64,000 bases of DNA from Marinobacter sp. ELB17 (GTDB lineage: Bacteria; Pseudomonadota; Gammaproteobacteria; Pseudomonadales; Oleiphilaceae), in assembly GCF_000169375.1 (NCBI RefSeq), contig NZ_AAXY01000010.1, forward strand, positions 62,001-126,000. Reading direction: 5' to 3'. Positions 38,088-46,671 of this stretch are shown here, one piece after another. Made by a program: the position numbers and the translations under genes. The notes under the pieces were generated by a model. That model did not search any database. It saw only the letters and a list, made by a program, of their open reading frames with translations, and was not told the origin of the DNA. Within the stretch, counting starts at the first letter, position 1. Every line of letters starts with the position of its first letter.

Positions 38088-39371
38088 TTACGCGGCTCCC
38101 ATAAGCTGGGCCCGGCGCTCGCGCACGCCCTGGCTGACCACCAGAATCACGCTGTAACTCAGGGCAGCCACAAGAACACCCACAATGGGCGCGATCCAGG
38201 GTGACGTGTACGCCGCAGCCGAACCAATGGCATAGGCAGCAAGGCCGGTTACGTTAAAGGCGGGCAGCGTTACCTCGCCCAGAGCCGGATACTGGCGCTT
38301 ATAGCCAACAAAATAGCTGGCCATGATCACCCCGCCAATGGGTGGGATAAACGTACCTAGCAACACCAGAAAGGGAATCAGCCATTCATACATGCCCATG
38401 ACGGCCAACACGGTGCCAATGGCAGCACCGGCAATCGTTACCAGTTTGCGCCGACGGGTACGCACCAGGTTGCAGCCTGCAATGGCAAAGTTATAAACGG
38501 TGTTGTCTTGCGTGGTCCAGAGGTTCAGGAACAGCATCAGGATACCGAGCGTTGCCAGGCCTTGGGTCACCATGATGTCGACAATATCGGCTTGCTGATA
38601 CACCAGGGCTCCGAAGGCGCCGATCAGGGTCATCAGACCGTTGCCAAGGAAGAAGGCCAGCAGCGTAGCAAACACGGCGGTCTTTCCGGATTTAGCGAAG
38701 CGGGTCCAGTTAGTTGCCTGGGTGCCGCCGCTGACAAAGGTTCCGAACACCAGAGTGATGGCAGCGGCGACGGTCATGTTGTCAGTTGGGGTAATGGCCA
38801 GCAAGCCTGAAAGGCCACCGGCATCGGAGGTGGCGATGGTCATACTTACGGCGACCAGAATGATCATCGCGGGCACGGCAATGCGTGACAGCCACTCCAG
38901 GCCACGGTAGCCAATAAAAGCGGTTATGCAGAAGCCGAAACCGAACACGACCATCAACGGTGTCGTCAGGCTTTCTGGCAGGCCTGTCAATTTTACCAGA
39001 AGGATGGCCATGGTCGCGGTGCCCCAGGCGTACCAACCAATTTGAGTGAAGCCGAGGATAATGTCCGAAAGCTTACTGCCTATTTCACCAAAGGTGAAAC
39101 GGCTCATCAGTGCAGTATTCAAACCGGTTTCTGCGGCAATGTAGCCCAACACGGCTGCGTAGGTTCCGAGCAGCAAATTACCTGCGGCCAGAATCAGCAG
39201 CATGGTTGAGAAGTCAAACGCGACGCCCACACTGCCACCGGCCCACATGGTCGCGGTGAAAAAGGTGAAGCCAAGAAGAACCAGTCCCATGGACCAGACG
39301 CTTTTGCGTTGATCTATAGGCACCGGGCTCAAAGGATAGTCCTGCTCTTTTGGGGTTGCCTGCGTGGTCAT
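38088..39371 (-). CDS. codB: Cytosine permease (NCS1 family)
   Basis: A 427-residue NCS1-family importer with about 12 helices. GGSVGVAFDFSTMLLILAAG lies near the start, and GTATMAILLVKLTG, TNWTRFAKSG and LGTFIPPIGGVIMASYFVG follow. The pairing with a cytosine deaminase makes cytosine the likely substrate. It is the first gene of the operon; the palindromic site at 39471-39487 lies about 100 bases upstream. Confidence 0.9.
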   Translation of the reverse strand: MTTQATPKEQDYPLSPVPIDQRKSVWSMGLVLLGFTFFTATMWAGGSVGVAFDFSTMLLILAAGNLLLGTYAAVLGYIAAETGLNTALMSRFTFGEIGSKLSDIILGFTQIGWYAWGTATMAILLVKLTGLPESLTTPLMVVFGFGFCITAFIGYRGLEWLSRIAVPAMIILVAVSMTIATSDAGGLSGLLAITPTDNMTVAAAITLVFGTFVSGGTQATNWTRFAKSGKTAVFATLLAFFLGNGLMTLIGAFGALVYQQADIVDIMVTQGLATLGILMLFLNLWTTQDNTVYNFAIAGCNLVRTRRRKLVTIAGAAIGTVLAVMGMYEWLIPFLVLLGTFIPPIGGVIMASYFVGYKRQYPALGEVTLPAFNVTGLAAYAIGSAAAYTSPWIAPIVGVLVAALSYSVILVVSQGVRERRAQLMGAA

Positions 39372-39470
39372 GGCGATCTCTCCGTATCGTGAGTAAACAC
39401 GTTGATTGTTGGCAACCTTCGTGCCAGAGACGGTTTAGGCAGGGATAGGCATCGGAAATCTGCGGAGGCG

Positions 39471-39487
39471 TTGTGCAAAATGCACAA
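39471..39487. promoter_or_regulatory. Palindromic operator upstream of codB
   Basis: TTGTGCAAAATGCACAA is a perfect inverted repeat: 7-bp arms with a three-base spacer. It sits in the codB promoter region, the natural place for the binding site of the PucR-like regulator encoded in the operon. Its half-site recurs upstream of gntP, whose regulator shares the same helix-turn-helix type. Confidence 0.6.
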
Positions 39488-39574
39488 TCGGGTGTCGTTG
39501 TACATGTTTTTCAGGATTGATGTGCGCCTCATCGGTGCATTTTTTGTGGTAAATGACGGCAATGGTGCGAGGGT

Positions 39575-39742
39575 GCACAGCTGTTTGAGGCTTGGATTGA
39601 AATCGAGAGAGGCATTAACTTCACGCCCCAGTATGGCGAGTTGTTTATGAAGCTTGAAGAGGCGCTGAACAGCACTACGCATGGGGCCGGAGCACCCAAT
39701 CCTGAGGGTTTTCAGGTCTGGAAACCCCTATTCATGGATTAA
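39575..39742 (+). pseudogene. 3' fragment of a second Kef-type antiporter gene
   Basis: Fifty-five codons read AQLFEAWIEIERGINFTPQY, GELFMKLEEALNS and end QVWKPLFMD-stop. This closely matches the C-terminus of the intact Kef-type gene 2.8 kb downstream (ELFEAWKEIEEGINFSPRYG, ELFMKLEESLS). Stops and a frame change lie just upstream, and no membrane or RCK part is present, so it is a leftover of a former duplicate. Confidence 0.8.
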
Positions 39743-39939
39743 GAGCCTGAGCTATCGGGATAGATGTATTTTTCATAAAAATGCCCTGCTCGTGAACAGA
39801 TCTGCATCTTGCGAAATTGAGCGCTAACATCCTTGTCTGTATAAAAGTTAATCAATTTAAGCTGATCGTCAGAATCCGCCACCGTCGGGTGTCCGTAAAC
39901 ATGGGGGTAATTAACCGAACTAGATCAGAGGATGATGAC

Positions 39940-40494
39940 GTGAAAAAAACAGGAATCGTAAAGTCATTTGTAATGTCTTCGCTGATGTTGGGCGCTGCAG
40001 CAGTTGCCTTGCCAGCTTTCGCCGAAAATCATGCGATGGGCAAAATGGATAAAATGAACATTGTAGAAAAAGCGGTAGAGACAGATAGCCTGAGTACGTT
40101 GGTTGCTGCGGTCAAAGCCGCCGGCTTGGTAGAAACGCTTTCCGGAGAAGGCCCTTTCACAGTATTTGCACCCACCAACGAAGCGTTTGCGAAACTGCCC
40201 GCAGGCACCGTCGAAACATTGTTGAAGCCAGAAAATAAAGAACAACTTCAGTCGATTCTGACCTATCACGTATTGGCCACCAAAGCGCCTGCGGCGGCAG
40301 CGATTCAGATGGTTCAGGATGGTGGTGGATCGGCCTCAGTAGCCACGGTTCAGGGCGGCGAGCTTACGTTCAGTCTCCAAGGTGACTCGTTGATGATCGA
40401 GGACTCAAAAGGAAATATGGCCACAGTGGTGGCGGCAGATTTGATGCAGTCTAATGGTGTAGTGCACGTGATTGATACGGTGCTGATGCCGTAG
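39940..40494 (+). CDS. Secreted fasciclin-domain protein
   Basis: A 184-residue exported protein. GTG at 39940 is chosen because AGAGGA lies about eight bases upstream and it begins a good signal peptide (VKKTGIVKSFVMSSLMLGAA, cut near AFA-ENH). The rest is one FAS1 domain: FTVFAPTNEAFAKLPAGTVE, then LTYHVLATKA and the final NGVVHVIDTVLMP with the conserved His. Bacterial FAS1 proteins are linked to adhesion and surfaces; no partner is evident. Followed by a strong terminator. Confidence 0.88.
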   Translation: MKKTGIVKSFVMSSLMLGAAAVALPAFAENHAMGKMDKMNIVEKAVETDSLSTLVAAVKAAGLVETLSGEGPFTVFAPTNEAFAKLPAGTVETLLKPENKEQLQSILTYHVLATKAPAAAAIQMVQDGGGSASVATVQGGELTFSLQGDSLMIEDSKGNMATVVAADLMQSNGVVHVIDTVLMP

Positions 40495-40520
40495 TGCTAG
40501 AACGGAAAGAGATTGAATAG

Positions 40521-40552
40521 AAAAAAGACGGCCTTCGCGGCCGTCTTTTTTT
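40521..40552 (+). terminator. Intrinsic terminator after fasciclin gene
   Basis: A-rich lead, GACGGCC stem (40527-40533) pairing with GGCCGTC (40539-40545), loop TTCGC, then seven T residues. The A-tract on the other side would also let it act in reverse. Confidence 0.92.
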
Positions 40553-40662
40553 GGTTAGGAATAATATTGGTTTTTTCTTAACCGACAGTCAGGCATCGTG
40601 ACGCATCACTTTGCAGAAGGACGATTGCATCAGATGTCTGTCAGCAGGATTGTGACCAAACC

Positions 40663-42549
40663 ATGACGGCCTATTTCATTCAGGCGTTTATTTACCTTTT
40701 GGCGGCGGTGATCGCAGTGCCTTTGGCAAAACGCTTCGGCCTGGGTTCGGTGCTTGGTTACCTGATTGCCGGCGTGGTGATCGGGCCGGTTATGGGTCTG
40801 GTGGGGCAGGAAACCAGCACTATTCAGCATTTTGCGGAATTCGGTGTTGTCATGATGCTGTTTCTGATCGGTATGGAAATCGATCCGAAAGCGCTTTGGG
40901 CCATGAGAGTTCGCCTATTGGGGCTCGGCGGTCTTCAGGTTACGTTGACGGCGGCCGCAGGGATGGCGGGGGCCTGGTGGCTTGGGCTTCAGTGGCAGAC
41001 GGCCCTCGCGGTTGGCCTTATTTTCGCGCTGTCGTCTACGGCCATTGTGCTGCAAACCCTGGACGAGAAAGGGCTGTCGAAGACGGAAGGTGGCCGTAAT
41101 ACATTTTCTGTGTTGCTGTTCCAGGACATCGCTGTTATTCCCATGCTAGCCCTGATTCCGCTGTTGGCGTTGCCAGGATTGAAGGGTAATCCCACCTCTA
41201 GGTCCAGCCAAGACGCGGGTTTGAGTCTGGTGGCTGGCCTTCCGGGCTGGGCTCATGCCCTTGTTGTTGTCGGCGCGGTCGCTGCCGTCATTGTTGGCGG
41301 CTATTATCTGAGCCGTCCGTTGTTTCGTTACGTGGTGAAGTCCGGGTTACGAGAGGTTTTCACCGCCACGGCGCTGATGTTGGTTATTGGTATTGCGGCA
41401 CTCATGAGTGTTGTCAACCTCTCGCCTGCTTTGGGGGCCTTCCTGGCAGGTGTGGTTTTGGCCAACAGCGAGTTCCGCCACGAGCTGGAAGCCAACATCG
41501 AGCCGTTCAAAGGCCTGTTGCTGGGTCTGTTTTTTATTACCGTGGGTGCCGGAATCAACTTCGAGGTATTGCTGGCCGAGTGGGGCGCCATCGTTTCTTT
41601 GGGCGCGGCGGTTATTGTGGTCAAGGCGCTTATTCTATTTGCGCTTGCGAAGATGTTCGGGATTCACAGCAGCAACGGCTGGCTATTTACTCTGGGGCTG
41701 GCGCAGGCAGGCGAGTTCGGTTTTGTGTTGCTCACCTACAGCGTGCAAAACGATGTGATTCCGCTAGAAATTTCCCAGATTCTCTCTTTGGTTGTTGCGC
41801 TGTCTATGTTCCTCACACCTCTGTTGTTTATCGTTTACGACCGTATTGTGCTGCCGCGTTACCGACGCTCGCAAAACGATGACCGGGATGCGGACACCAT
41901 TGATGAGCAAGCCCCGGTTATCGTGGCTGGCGTGGGGAGGTTTGGGCAGATTGTCTGCCGTTTACTGCGGGCTAACAGCGTTCCCATAGTAGTGCTCGAC
42001 CATGAGATCGAGCAGATTGAAAATGTTAGACGAATCAACATCAGGAGCTTTTTTGGGGATGCCAGTCGCCCCGATTTGCTGGAAAAGGCGGGTATTGAAC
42101 AGGCACGTCTGTTGATTGTGGCGATTGATGATCGAGACCGCGCTGTGGCAATGGTGACGCATGTGAAGAAGTTCTTCCCTGGTGTGTGGGTGCTGGCGCG
42201 TGCCTTCGACCGTGGCCACGGATATCAGCTTCTGGAGGCGGGTGCTGATGATGTGATGAGCGAAACTTATCACTCTGCTCTGGAATTGGGTGGCTATGCG
42301 CTTACGGCGATGGGCGTGCACCCCATGCGGGCAAAACAGATGACCTGGGCGTTCGTTGAAAATGAGCGGGCCCACGACGCAGAATTATTCGAAGCCTGGA
42401 AAGAAATCGAGGAAGGCATTAACTTCAGCCCCCGCTATGGCGAGCTGTTCATGAAGCTCGAAGAATCGTTGAGCACTTCCATGCAGCGGGACTGGGAAGC
42501 ACCAAAGCCTGAAGATGTTCCTGTATGGACGCCCCCCGGTAAGGATTAA
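40663..42549 (+). CDS. Kef-type K+/H+ antiporter (CPA2 family)
   Basis: A 628-residue monovalent cation:proton antiporter. The first ~390 residues form the membrane exchanger (FGLGSVLGYLIAGVVIGPVM, FLIGMEIDPKALW, LSSTAIVLQTL, GAFLAGVVLANSEFRHELE). An RCK/TrkA-N nucleotide-binding domain follows (VIVAGVGRFGQIVCRLLRA, residues ~415-540), then a ~60-residue acidic tail. This is KefB/KefC architecture, used for K+ efflux under electrophile stress. A fragment of a paralogue lies upstream. Confidence 0.92.
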   Translation: MTAYFIQAFIYLLAAVIAVPLAKRFGLGSVLGYLIAGVVIGPVMGLVGQETSTIQHFAEFGVVMMLFLIGMEIDPKALWAMRVRLLGLGGLQVTLTAAAGMAGAWWLGLQWQTALAVGLIFALSSTAIVLQTLDEKGLSKTEGGRNTFSVLLFQDIAVIPMLALIPLLALPGLKGNPTSRSSQDAGLSLVAGLPGWAHALVVVGAVAAVIVGGYYLSRPLFRYVVKSGLREVFTATALMLVIGIAALMSVVNLSPALGAFLAGVVLANSEFRHELEANIEPFKGLLLGLFFITVGAGINFEVLLAEWGAIVSLGAAVIVVKALILFALAKMFGIHSSNGWLFTLGLAQAGEFGFVLLTYSVQNDVIPLEISQILSLVVALSMFLTPLLFIVYDRIVLPRYRRSQNDDRDADTIDEQAPVIVAGVGRFGQIVCRLLRANSVPIVVLDHEIEQIENVRRINIRSFFGDASRPDLLEKAGIEQARLLIVAIDDRDRAVAMVTHVKKFFPGVWVLARAFDRGHGYQLLEAGADDVMSETYHSALELGGYALTAMGVHPMRAKQMTWAFVENERAHDAELFEAWKEIEEGINFSPRYGELFMKLEESLSTSMQRDWEAPKPEDVPVWTPPGKD

Positions 42550-42572
42550 AAGCCATTCCGCCACGTTCAATT

Positions 42573-42587
42573 GTGTCTTTATGGCAA
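42573..42587. promoter_or_regulatory. Imperfect LysR-type box upstream of oxidoreductase 1
   Basis: GTGTCTTTATGGCAA differs at two positions from the perfect T-N11-A palindrome TTGTCTTTATGACAA found before the paralogous gene (49767-49781). The downstream leader is also similar between the two genes. It is a likely binding site for the LysR regulator that is now split by an insertion sequence. Confidence 0.55.
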
Positions 42588-42670
42588 TAGTGTTCAGCTG
42601 TCAGATGCCTTAACGTCTAGTGATCAATAGTCGATAGCGATCCCTTAATCATCATAGGAGAGACTTGTTT

Positions 42671-43666
42671 ATGAGTACTTACAAAGCGATCAATCTGGTG
42701 AAGCACCTCAAGGGAAAGCCCGGACCGGAGCTGTTCGAGGTGGTGGAAAAAACTGTGCCTGAACCTGGCGACGGCGAATTTCTGGTCAAGCAGGCTTTCA
42801 TGTCTATGGACCCGGCCATGATGGGTTGGATGACCGGCGACACCGACAGCTATATTCCACCGGTGGAGCTTGGGACGGTGATGCGGTCATCCGGCGTTGG
42901 TGAGGTGGTTGCATCCAAGCACGCTGATTTCGCCGTGGGCGATCAGGTGATGGGAATGTTCGGTTGGCAGGAAATGGCTCTGACAGACGGCAAAGGCATC
43001 AACAAGGTGGATAAAAAAATACCACTGGAAATGGCGCTGGCGGTTTTTGCACTGCCGGGGCTGACCGCCACTCAGGGGCTGTTCGGCTGTGGTCATCTCA
43101 AGTCGGGTGAAACGCTGGTGGTGTCCGGAGCGGCTGGCTCGGTGGGCTCGATTGTTGGCCAACTGGCCAAAGCCGAAGGCCTGCGGGTTATTGGTGTCGT
43201 TGGCAGCCAAGAGAAAGCGGACTGGATTATTAACGAGCTTGGTTTCGACGGTGCCGTGAATTATAAGACCGACGACCTGGGCGCGAAACTGGATGAACTG
43301 GTGCCGAATGGCATTGATGTGTATTTCGAAAACACCGGTGGCCCGATTCAGCACTACGTGTTCGATCGCATGAATGCGCACGGCCGTATTGTGGTGTGCG
43401 GGATGATTGCCGATTACACCGCCGAAACCCTACGCCCTGGCCCAAGCTGGATGCGTATTATCAAAAAGCGCCTGAGCATTCAAGGCTTCACTATGCCTGA
43501 CCACATGCACAAGGCGCAGGAGCTGCAAGCCAAACTGGCCCCTTACGTTCAGAACGGCGATATCAAATATCGGACTCACGTTCTGGAAGGGCTGGAGTCG
43601 GCTATGGACGGCCTGAACCTGTTCCTGAGCGGTGGTAACAAGGGCAAGTTGATGGTTAAAATCTAG
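42671..43666 (+). CDS. NADP-dependent oxidoreductase, zinc-independent MDR family (copy 1)
   Basis: A 331-residue medium-chain reductase of the YncB/CurA-leukotriene B4 dehydrogenase type. It reduces activated carbon-carbon double bonds with NADPH. The Rossmann loop is VVSGAAGSVGSIVGQLAKAE (near residue 150), and VYFENTGGPIQHYVF and GMIADYT are family segments; there are no zinc ligands. The ATG at 42671 follows a GGAGAG box. A paralogue of identical length lies at 49866, with a similar promoter region. Confidence 0.92.
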   Translation: MSTYKAINLVKHLKGKPGPELFEVVEKTVPEPGDGEFLVKQAFMSMDPAMMGWMTGDTDSYIPPVELGTVMRSSGVGEVVASKHADFAVGDQVMGMFGWQEMALTDGKGINKVDKKIPLEMALAVFALPGLTATQGLFGCGHLKSGETLVVSGAAGSVGSIVGQLAKAEGLRVIGVVGSQEKADWIINELGFDGAVNYKTDDLGAKLDELVPNGIDVYFENTGGPIQHYVFDRMNAHGRIVVCGMIADYTAETLRPGPSWMRIIKKRLSIQGFTMPDHMHKAQELQAKLAPYVQNGDIKYRTHVLEGLESAMDGLNLFLSGGNKGKLMVKI

Positions 43667-43699
43667 GGTTTCTTTTCAGTTAAAAGCAAGGAGGTTCAA

Positions 43700-44758
43700 A
43701 TGAAAGCTGCTCGTTTTTATGACAAAGGTGATATCCGGATTGAAGATATCCCCGAACCGACGGTAGAACCAGGCACTGTGGGCATAGATGTAGCCTGGTG
43801 CGGTATCTGTGGTACCGATTTGCATGAATTTATGGAGGGGCCCATCTTTATTCCTCCGTGCGGCCACCCCCACCCGGTCTCGGGAGAATCTGCGCCGATA
43901 ACAATGGGGCATGAGTTTTCAGGTGTGGTTTATGCTGTTGGTGACGGTGTAGACGATATTGAAATTGGTCAGCACGTTGTGGTTGAACCTTATATTATTG
44001 CGGATGATGTGGACACGGGCCCGGGTGAGAGTTACCAGTTGTCCAAAAACATGAACTTTATTGGCCTTGGTGGCCACGGTGGCGGCTTATCCGAAAAAAT
44101 AGCAGTCAAACGTCGCTGGGTGCATCCGATTTCTGACGCCATTCCCCTCGATCAAGCCGCTTTAATTGAACCTCTTACGGTTGGCTATCACGCGTTTGTT
44201 CGCAGTGGCGCCAAAGCCGGCGATGTTGCTCTGGTGGGCGGTGGTGGGCCTATTGGCCTGTTATTGGCGTCTGTGTTAAAGGCCAAGGGTATAACCGTTA
44301 TCCTCACGGAATTGAGCGCAAAGCGTAAGGAAAAAGCGGAAGAAACCGGCGTTGCGGATTATGTTTTGGATCCCTCTGAAGTCAACGTGACCGAAGAGGT
44401 TATGAAGATTACCAAAGATCGGGGTGTGGATGTTTCTTTTGAGTGCAGCAGCATCAATGAAGTGCTGGATACGCTGGTAGAGACGACAAAACCGGGTGGG
44501 ACCGTTGTCATCGTATCGATTTGGAGCCACCCAGCGACGGTGAATGTACACAGCGTTGTGATGAAAGAACTGGACGTGCGTGGAACCATTGCTTACGCAA
44601 ACAACCATGCAGAAACCATTAAGCTGGTAGAGGAAGGTAAAGTGAACCTCGAACCGTTTATTACTCAGCGAATTCAATTAGATGATCTGGTTTCTGAAGG
44701 CTTCGAAAGGCTAATTCATAATAACGAATCAGCAGTAAAGATCATTGTTCATACATAA
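43700..44758 (+). CDS. Zinc-dependent (R,R)-butanediol dehydrogenase-like protein
   Basis: A 352-residue zinc MDR dehydrogenase. The catalytic zinc site is in WCGICGTDLHEF and GHEFSGVV; the Rossmann loop reads ALVGGGGPIGLLLASVLKAK. The early GPIFIPPCGHPHPVSGESAP is typical of 2,3-butanediol/acetoin dehydrogenases. One unusual point is the region VEPYIIADDVDTGPGESYQL, where many relatives have a structural zinc site with several cysteines; here these cysteines are missing. It starts 33 bases after oxidoreductase 1, with AAGGAGG in front. Confidence 0.87.
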   Translation: MKAARFYDKGDIRIEDIPEPTVEPGTVGIDVAWCGICGTDLHEFMEGPIFIPPCGHPHPVSGESAPITMGHEFSGVVYAVGDGVDDIEIGQHVVVEPYIIADDVDTGPGESYQLSKNMNFIGLGGHGGGLSEKIAVKRRWVHPISDAIPLDQAALIEPLTVGYHAFVRSGAKAGDVALVGGGGPIGLLLASVLKAKGITVILTELSAKRKEKAEETGVADYVLDPSEVNVTEEVMKITKDRGVDVSFECSSINEVLDTLVETTKPGGTVVIVSIWSHPATVNVHSVVMKELDVRGTIAYANNHAETIKLVEEGKVNLEPFITQRIQLDDLVSEGFERLIHNNESAVKIIVHT

Positions 44759-44824
44759 CAGGCATCGTTACATAAAAAATTAAAAATAATGTCGATTGTA
44801 TGAATATTGCAGAAGAATTTGGTT

Positions 44825-44874
44825 AAAGCTAAGTTATAGCTAATAAATATTAGGGCTATAACTTAGCTTTTTTT
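44825..44874 (+). terminator. Intrinsic terminator after butanediol dehydrogenase gene
   Basis: A 16-bp perfect stem: AAAGCTAAGTTATAGC (44825-44840) pairs with GCTATAACTTAGCTTT (44855-44870), followed by a T run. It lies between converging genes and is likely bidirectional. Confidence 0.88.
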
Positions 44875-44928
44875 AAGCGCTCAGACGCCCTCTTCCTGCA
44901 TTACAAGGAATTGGCACACATCAACCAG

Positions 44929-46146
44929 TCAGGCGGCGCGGATGAAGTCCCGTAACCGCGGCGCAATGGACTCGCGCCATTTACTGCCGTTGAATACACC
45001 GTAATGGCCAACATCCGGTTGCAGGTGATGCAGTCGGCGGGAGTCTGGTACATTAACGCACAGATCTTGCGCGGCCCGGGTTTGTCCGGGGCTCGAAATG
45101 TCGTCTTTCTCACCTTCGATAGTCATCAGAGCCGTGTTACGAATAGCGGCCGGGTTCACCAGGCGCCCGCGGTGTTTGAAACAGCCCCGGGCTAGATGAA
45201 ACTCCTGAAAAACGCGCTCTATGGTGTCCAGATAATAGGTGGCTGGTAAATCCATTACCGCCAGGTACTCGTTATAGAATTCACGGTGGCGGCTGACCTT
45301 TTCGGTCTCTTTGTCGCGAATGGATCTGAACAGCCCGCGATACGCATCAACGTGGCGGTCGAAATTCATGTTTACAAACCCGGTCAACTGCAGGAATCCG
45401 GGGTAAACCTTGCGCATGGCTCCGGGGTAGGGCGCGGGTACCGAGTGAACCAGATTGCGTTTGAACCACGCCAGGTTGTGTTCGGTGGCTACTTTACACG
45501 GCGCGGTGGGGTCGACGCGACCGTCTATGGGGCCACTCATCAACGTCAGCGAGCGAGGTGCGGCGGGGTGGCCATCCTCGGCCATGATGGCGGTGGCCGC
45601 AAGCACTGGCACCACTGGCTGGCAGACGGCCAGCACGTGGGTGTCTGGCCCCAGGTGGTCAATGAAGTCAATGACGTAGTCGATGTAATCATCAAGACCA
45701 AAATCGCCTTTTGACAGCGGAACCTTGCAGGCATCGCGCCAGTCGGTAATGTACACGTCATGATCCGGCAACATGGCCTCCACGGTGCCACGCAGGAGTG
45801 AGGCAAAGTGGCCGGACAGCGGCGCGACGATCAGCAGTTTCGGGTCATCGGGCCGCGCTACGTCACGTTGGAAGTGTTTGAGCTGCGCAAACGGCTTGCG
45901 GCATAAGATGGCTTCATGAACGTCGACTTGCTGGCCGTCACAGAGGGTCGTAGGCAGATTGAAAGCCGGTTTCGAGTAACGACGGGTGAGGTCTCCGAAC
46001 ACATCGTAAGCCGAGGCAATGCTGCGTGAACCGGGAATGCGGGATAAGGGGCTCAGGCGGTGTTGGAGCACGGTGCTATGGGTGCTTGTAATCATGCGCA
46101 TAGGCTTCATCGCAGCGCGGCCTATCTCGTGAGCAAAGTACATCAT
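44929..46146 (-). CDS. phaZ: Intracellular polyhydroxyalkanoate depolymerase
   Basis: A 405-residue alpha/beta hydrolase of the PhaZ intracellular type, which mobilises stored PHA granules. DVYITDWRDACKVPLSKGDF and DDYIDYVIDFIDHLGPDTHV precede the nucleophile Cys175 in LAVCQPVVPVLAA, a lipase-like box where Cys replaces Ser. The histidine is likely in QPDVGHYGVFNGSKWRE near the end. No signal peptide. AGGA lies seven bases before the ATG pair. No PHA synthase is in the window. Confidence 0.9.
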   Translation of the reverse strand: MMYFAHEIGRAAMKPMRMITSTHSTVLQHRLSPLSRIPGSRSIASAYDVFGDLTRRYSKPAFNLPTTLCDGQQVDVHEAILCRKPFAQLKHFQRDVARPDDPKLLIVAPLSGHFASLLRGTVEAMLPDHDVYITDWRDACKVPLSKGDFGLDDYIDYVIDFIDHLGPDTHVLAVCQPVVPVLAATAIMAEDGHPAAPRSLTLMSGPIDGRVDPTAPCKVATEHNLAWFKRNLVHSVPAPYPGAMRKVYPGFLQLTGFVNMNFDRHVDAYRGLFRSIRDKETEKVSRHREFYNEYLAVMDLPATYYLDTIERVFQEFHLARGCFKHRGRLVNPAAIRNTALMTIEGEKDDISSPGQTRAAQDLCVNVPDSRRLHHLQPDVGHYGVFNGSKWRESIAPRLRDFIRAA

Positions 46147-46433
46147 GTCATTATCCTGCTTGAATTCTGGGTTGCGGCATTATCGAGCAGATTCCTTGGC
46201 TCATACACCACCCGATGGTCATTTTCTGGGCGTGGACCCGGTAGAAGTACCGTTTGGACAGCGTCTGTGCCCCGGTTACTCTTGGGGGAAAAGCGACAGA
46301 TACACTAGCATATCTTATTTACCGGACAGCGTGAAAAACCGGGACAGGTCTATTTTGGCAGCATTATTGGCTTCTACGGCGATTGTTCTGGCCTTTATCC
46401 CTCCCCCTCGCTGCGGGTCGCAGCCTCTTTTGC
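46147..46433. other. Intergenic region downstream of split lysR
   Basis: 287 bases upstream of phaZ and downstream of the lysR 3' half, both on the minus strand. It should hold the phaZ promoter. A plus-strand open frame (46145-46477) has no family features and overlaps the lysR end; not annotated. Confidence 0.4.
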
Positions 46434-46671
46434 TTAAGCCCCCATCTCTTCAATCAGAAAATCCACCGCCACCCTGATTTTCGGAACCTGATAGCGGGTC
46501 TCGCGATATAGCAGGTAAATCGCCAGGTCTGGGTCGGGTGTTACCCTCAACAGTGGCGATAGCGCCAGGGGTACCAGTGTTCGGCGACAATTAGGATGAC
46601 CGGTTAACGACAATTATCTTGGCCGGTTGGGTGTAACAATCGGTACTTTGTTTTCCACTGTGGAGCACAAG

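Noticed and set aside
46145..46477. Plus-strand frame of 110 codons upstream of phaZ
   Set aside because: It overlaps the 3' half of the split lysR, whose reading is proven by the IS junction; composition is not protein-like.
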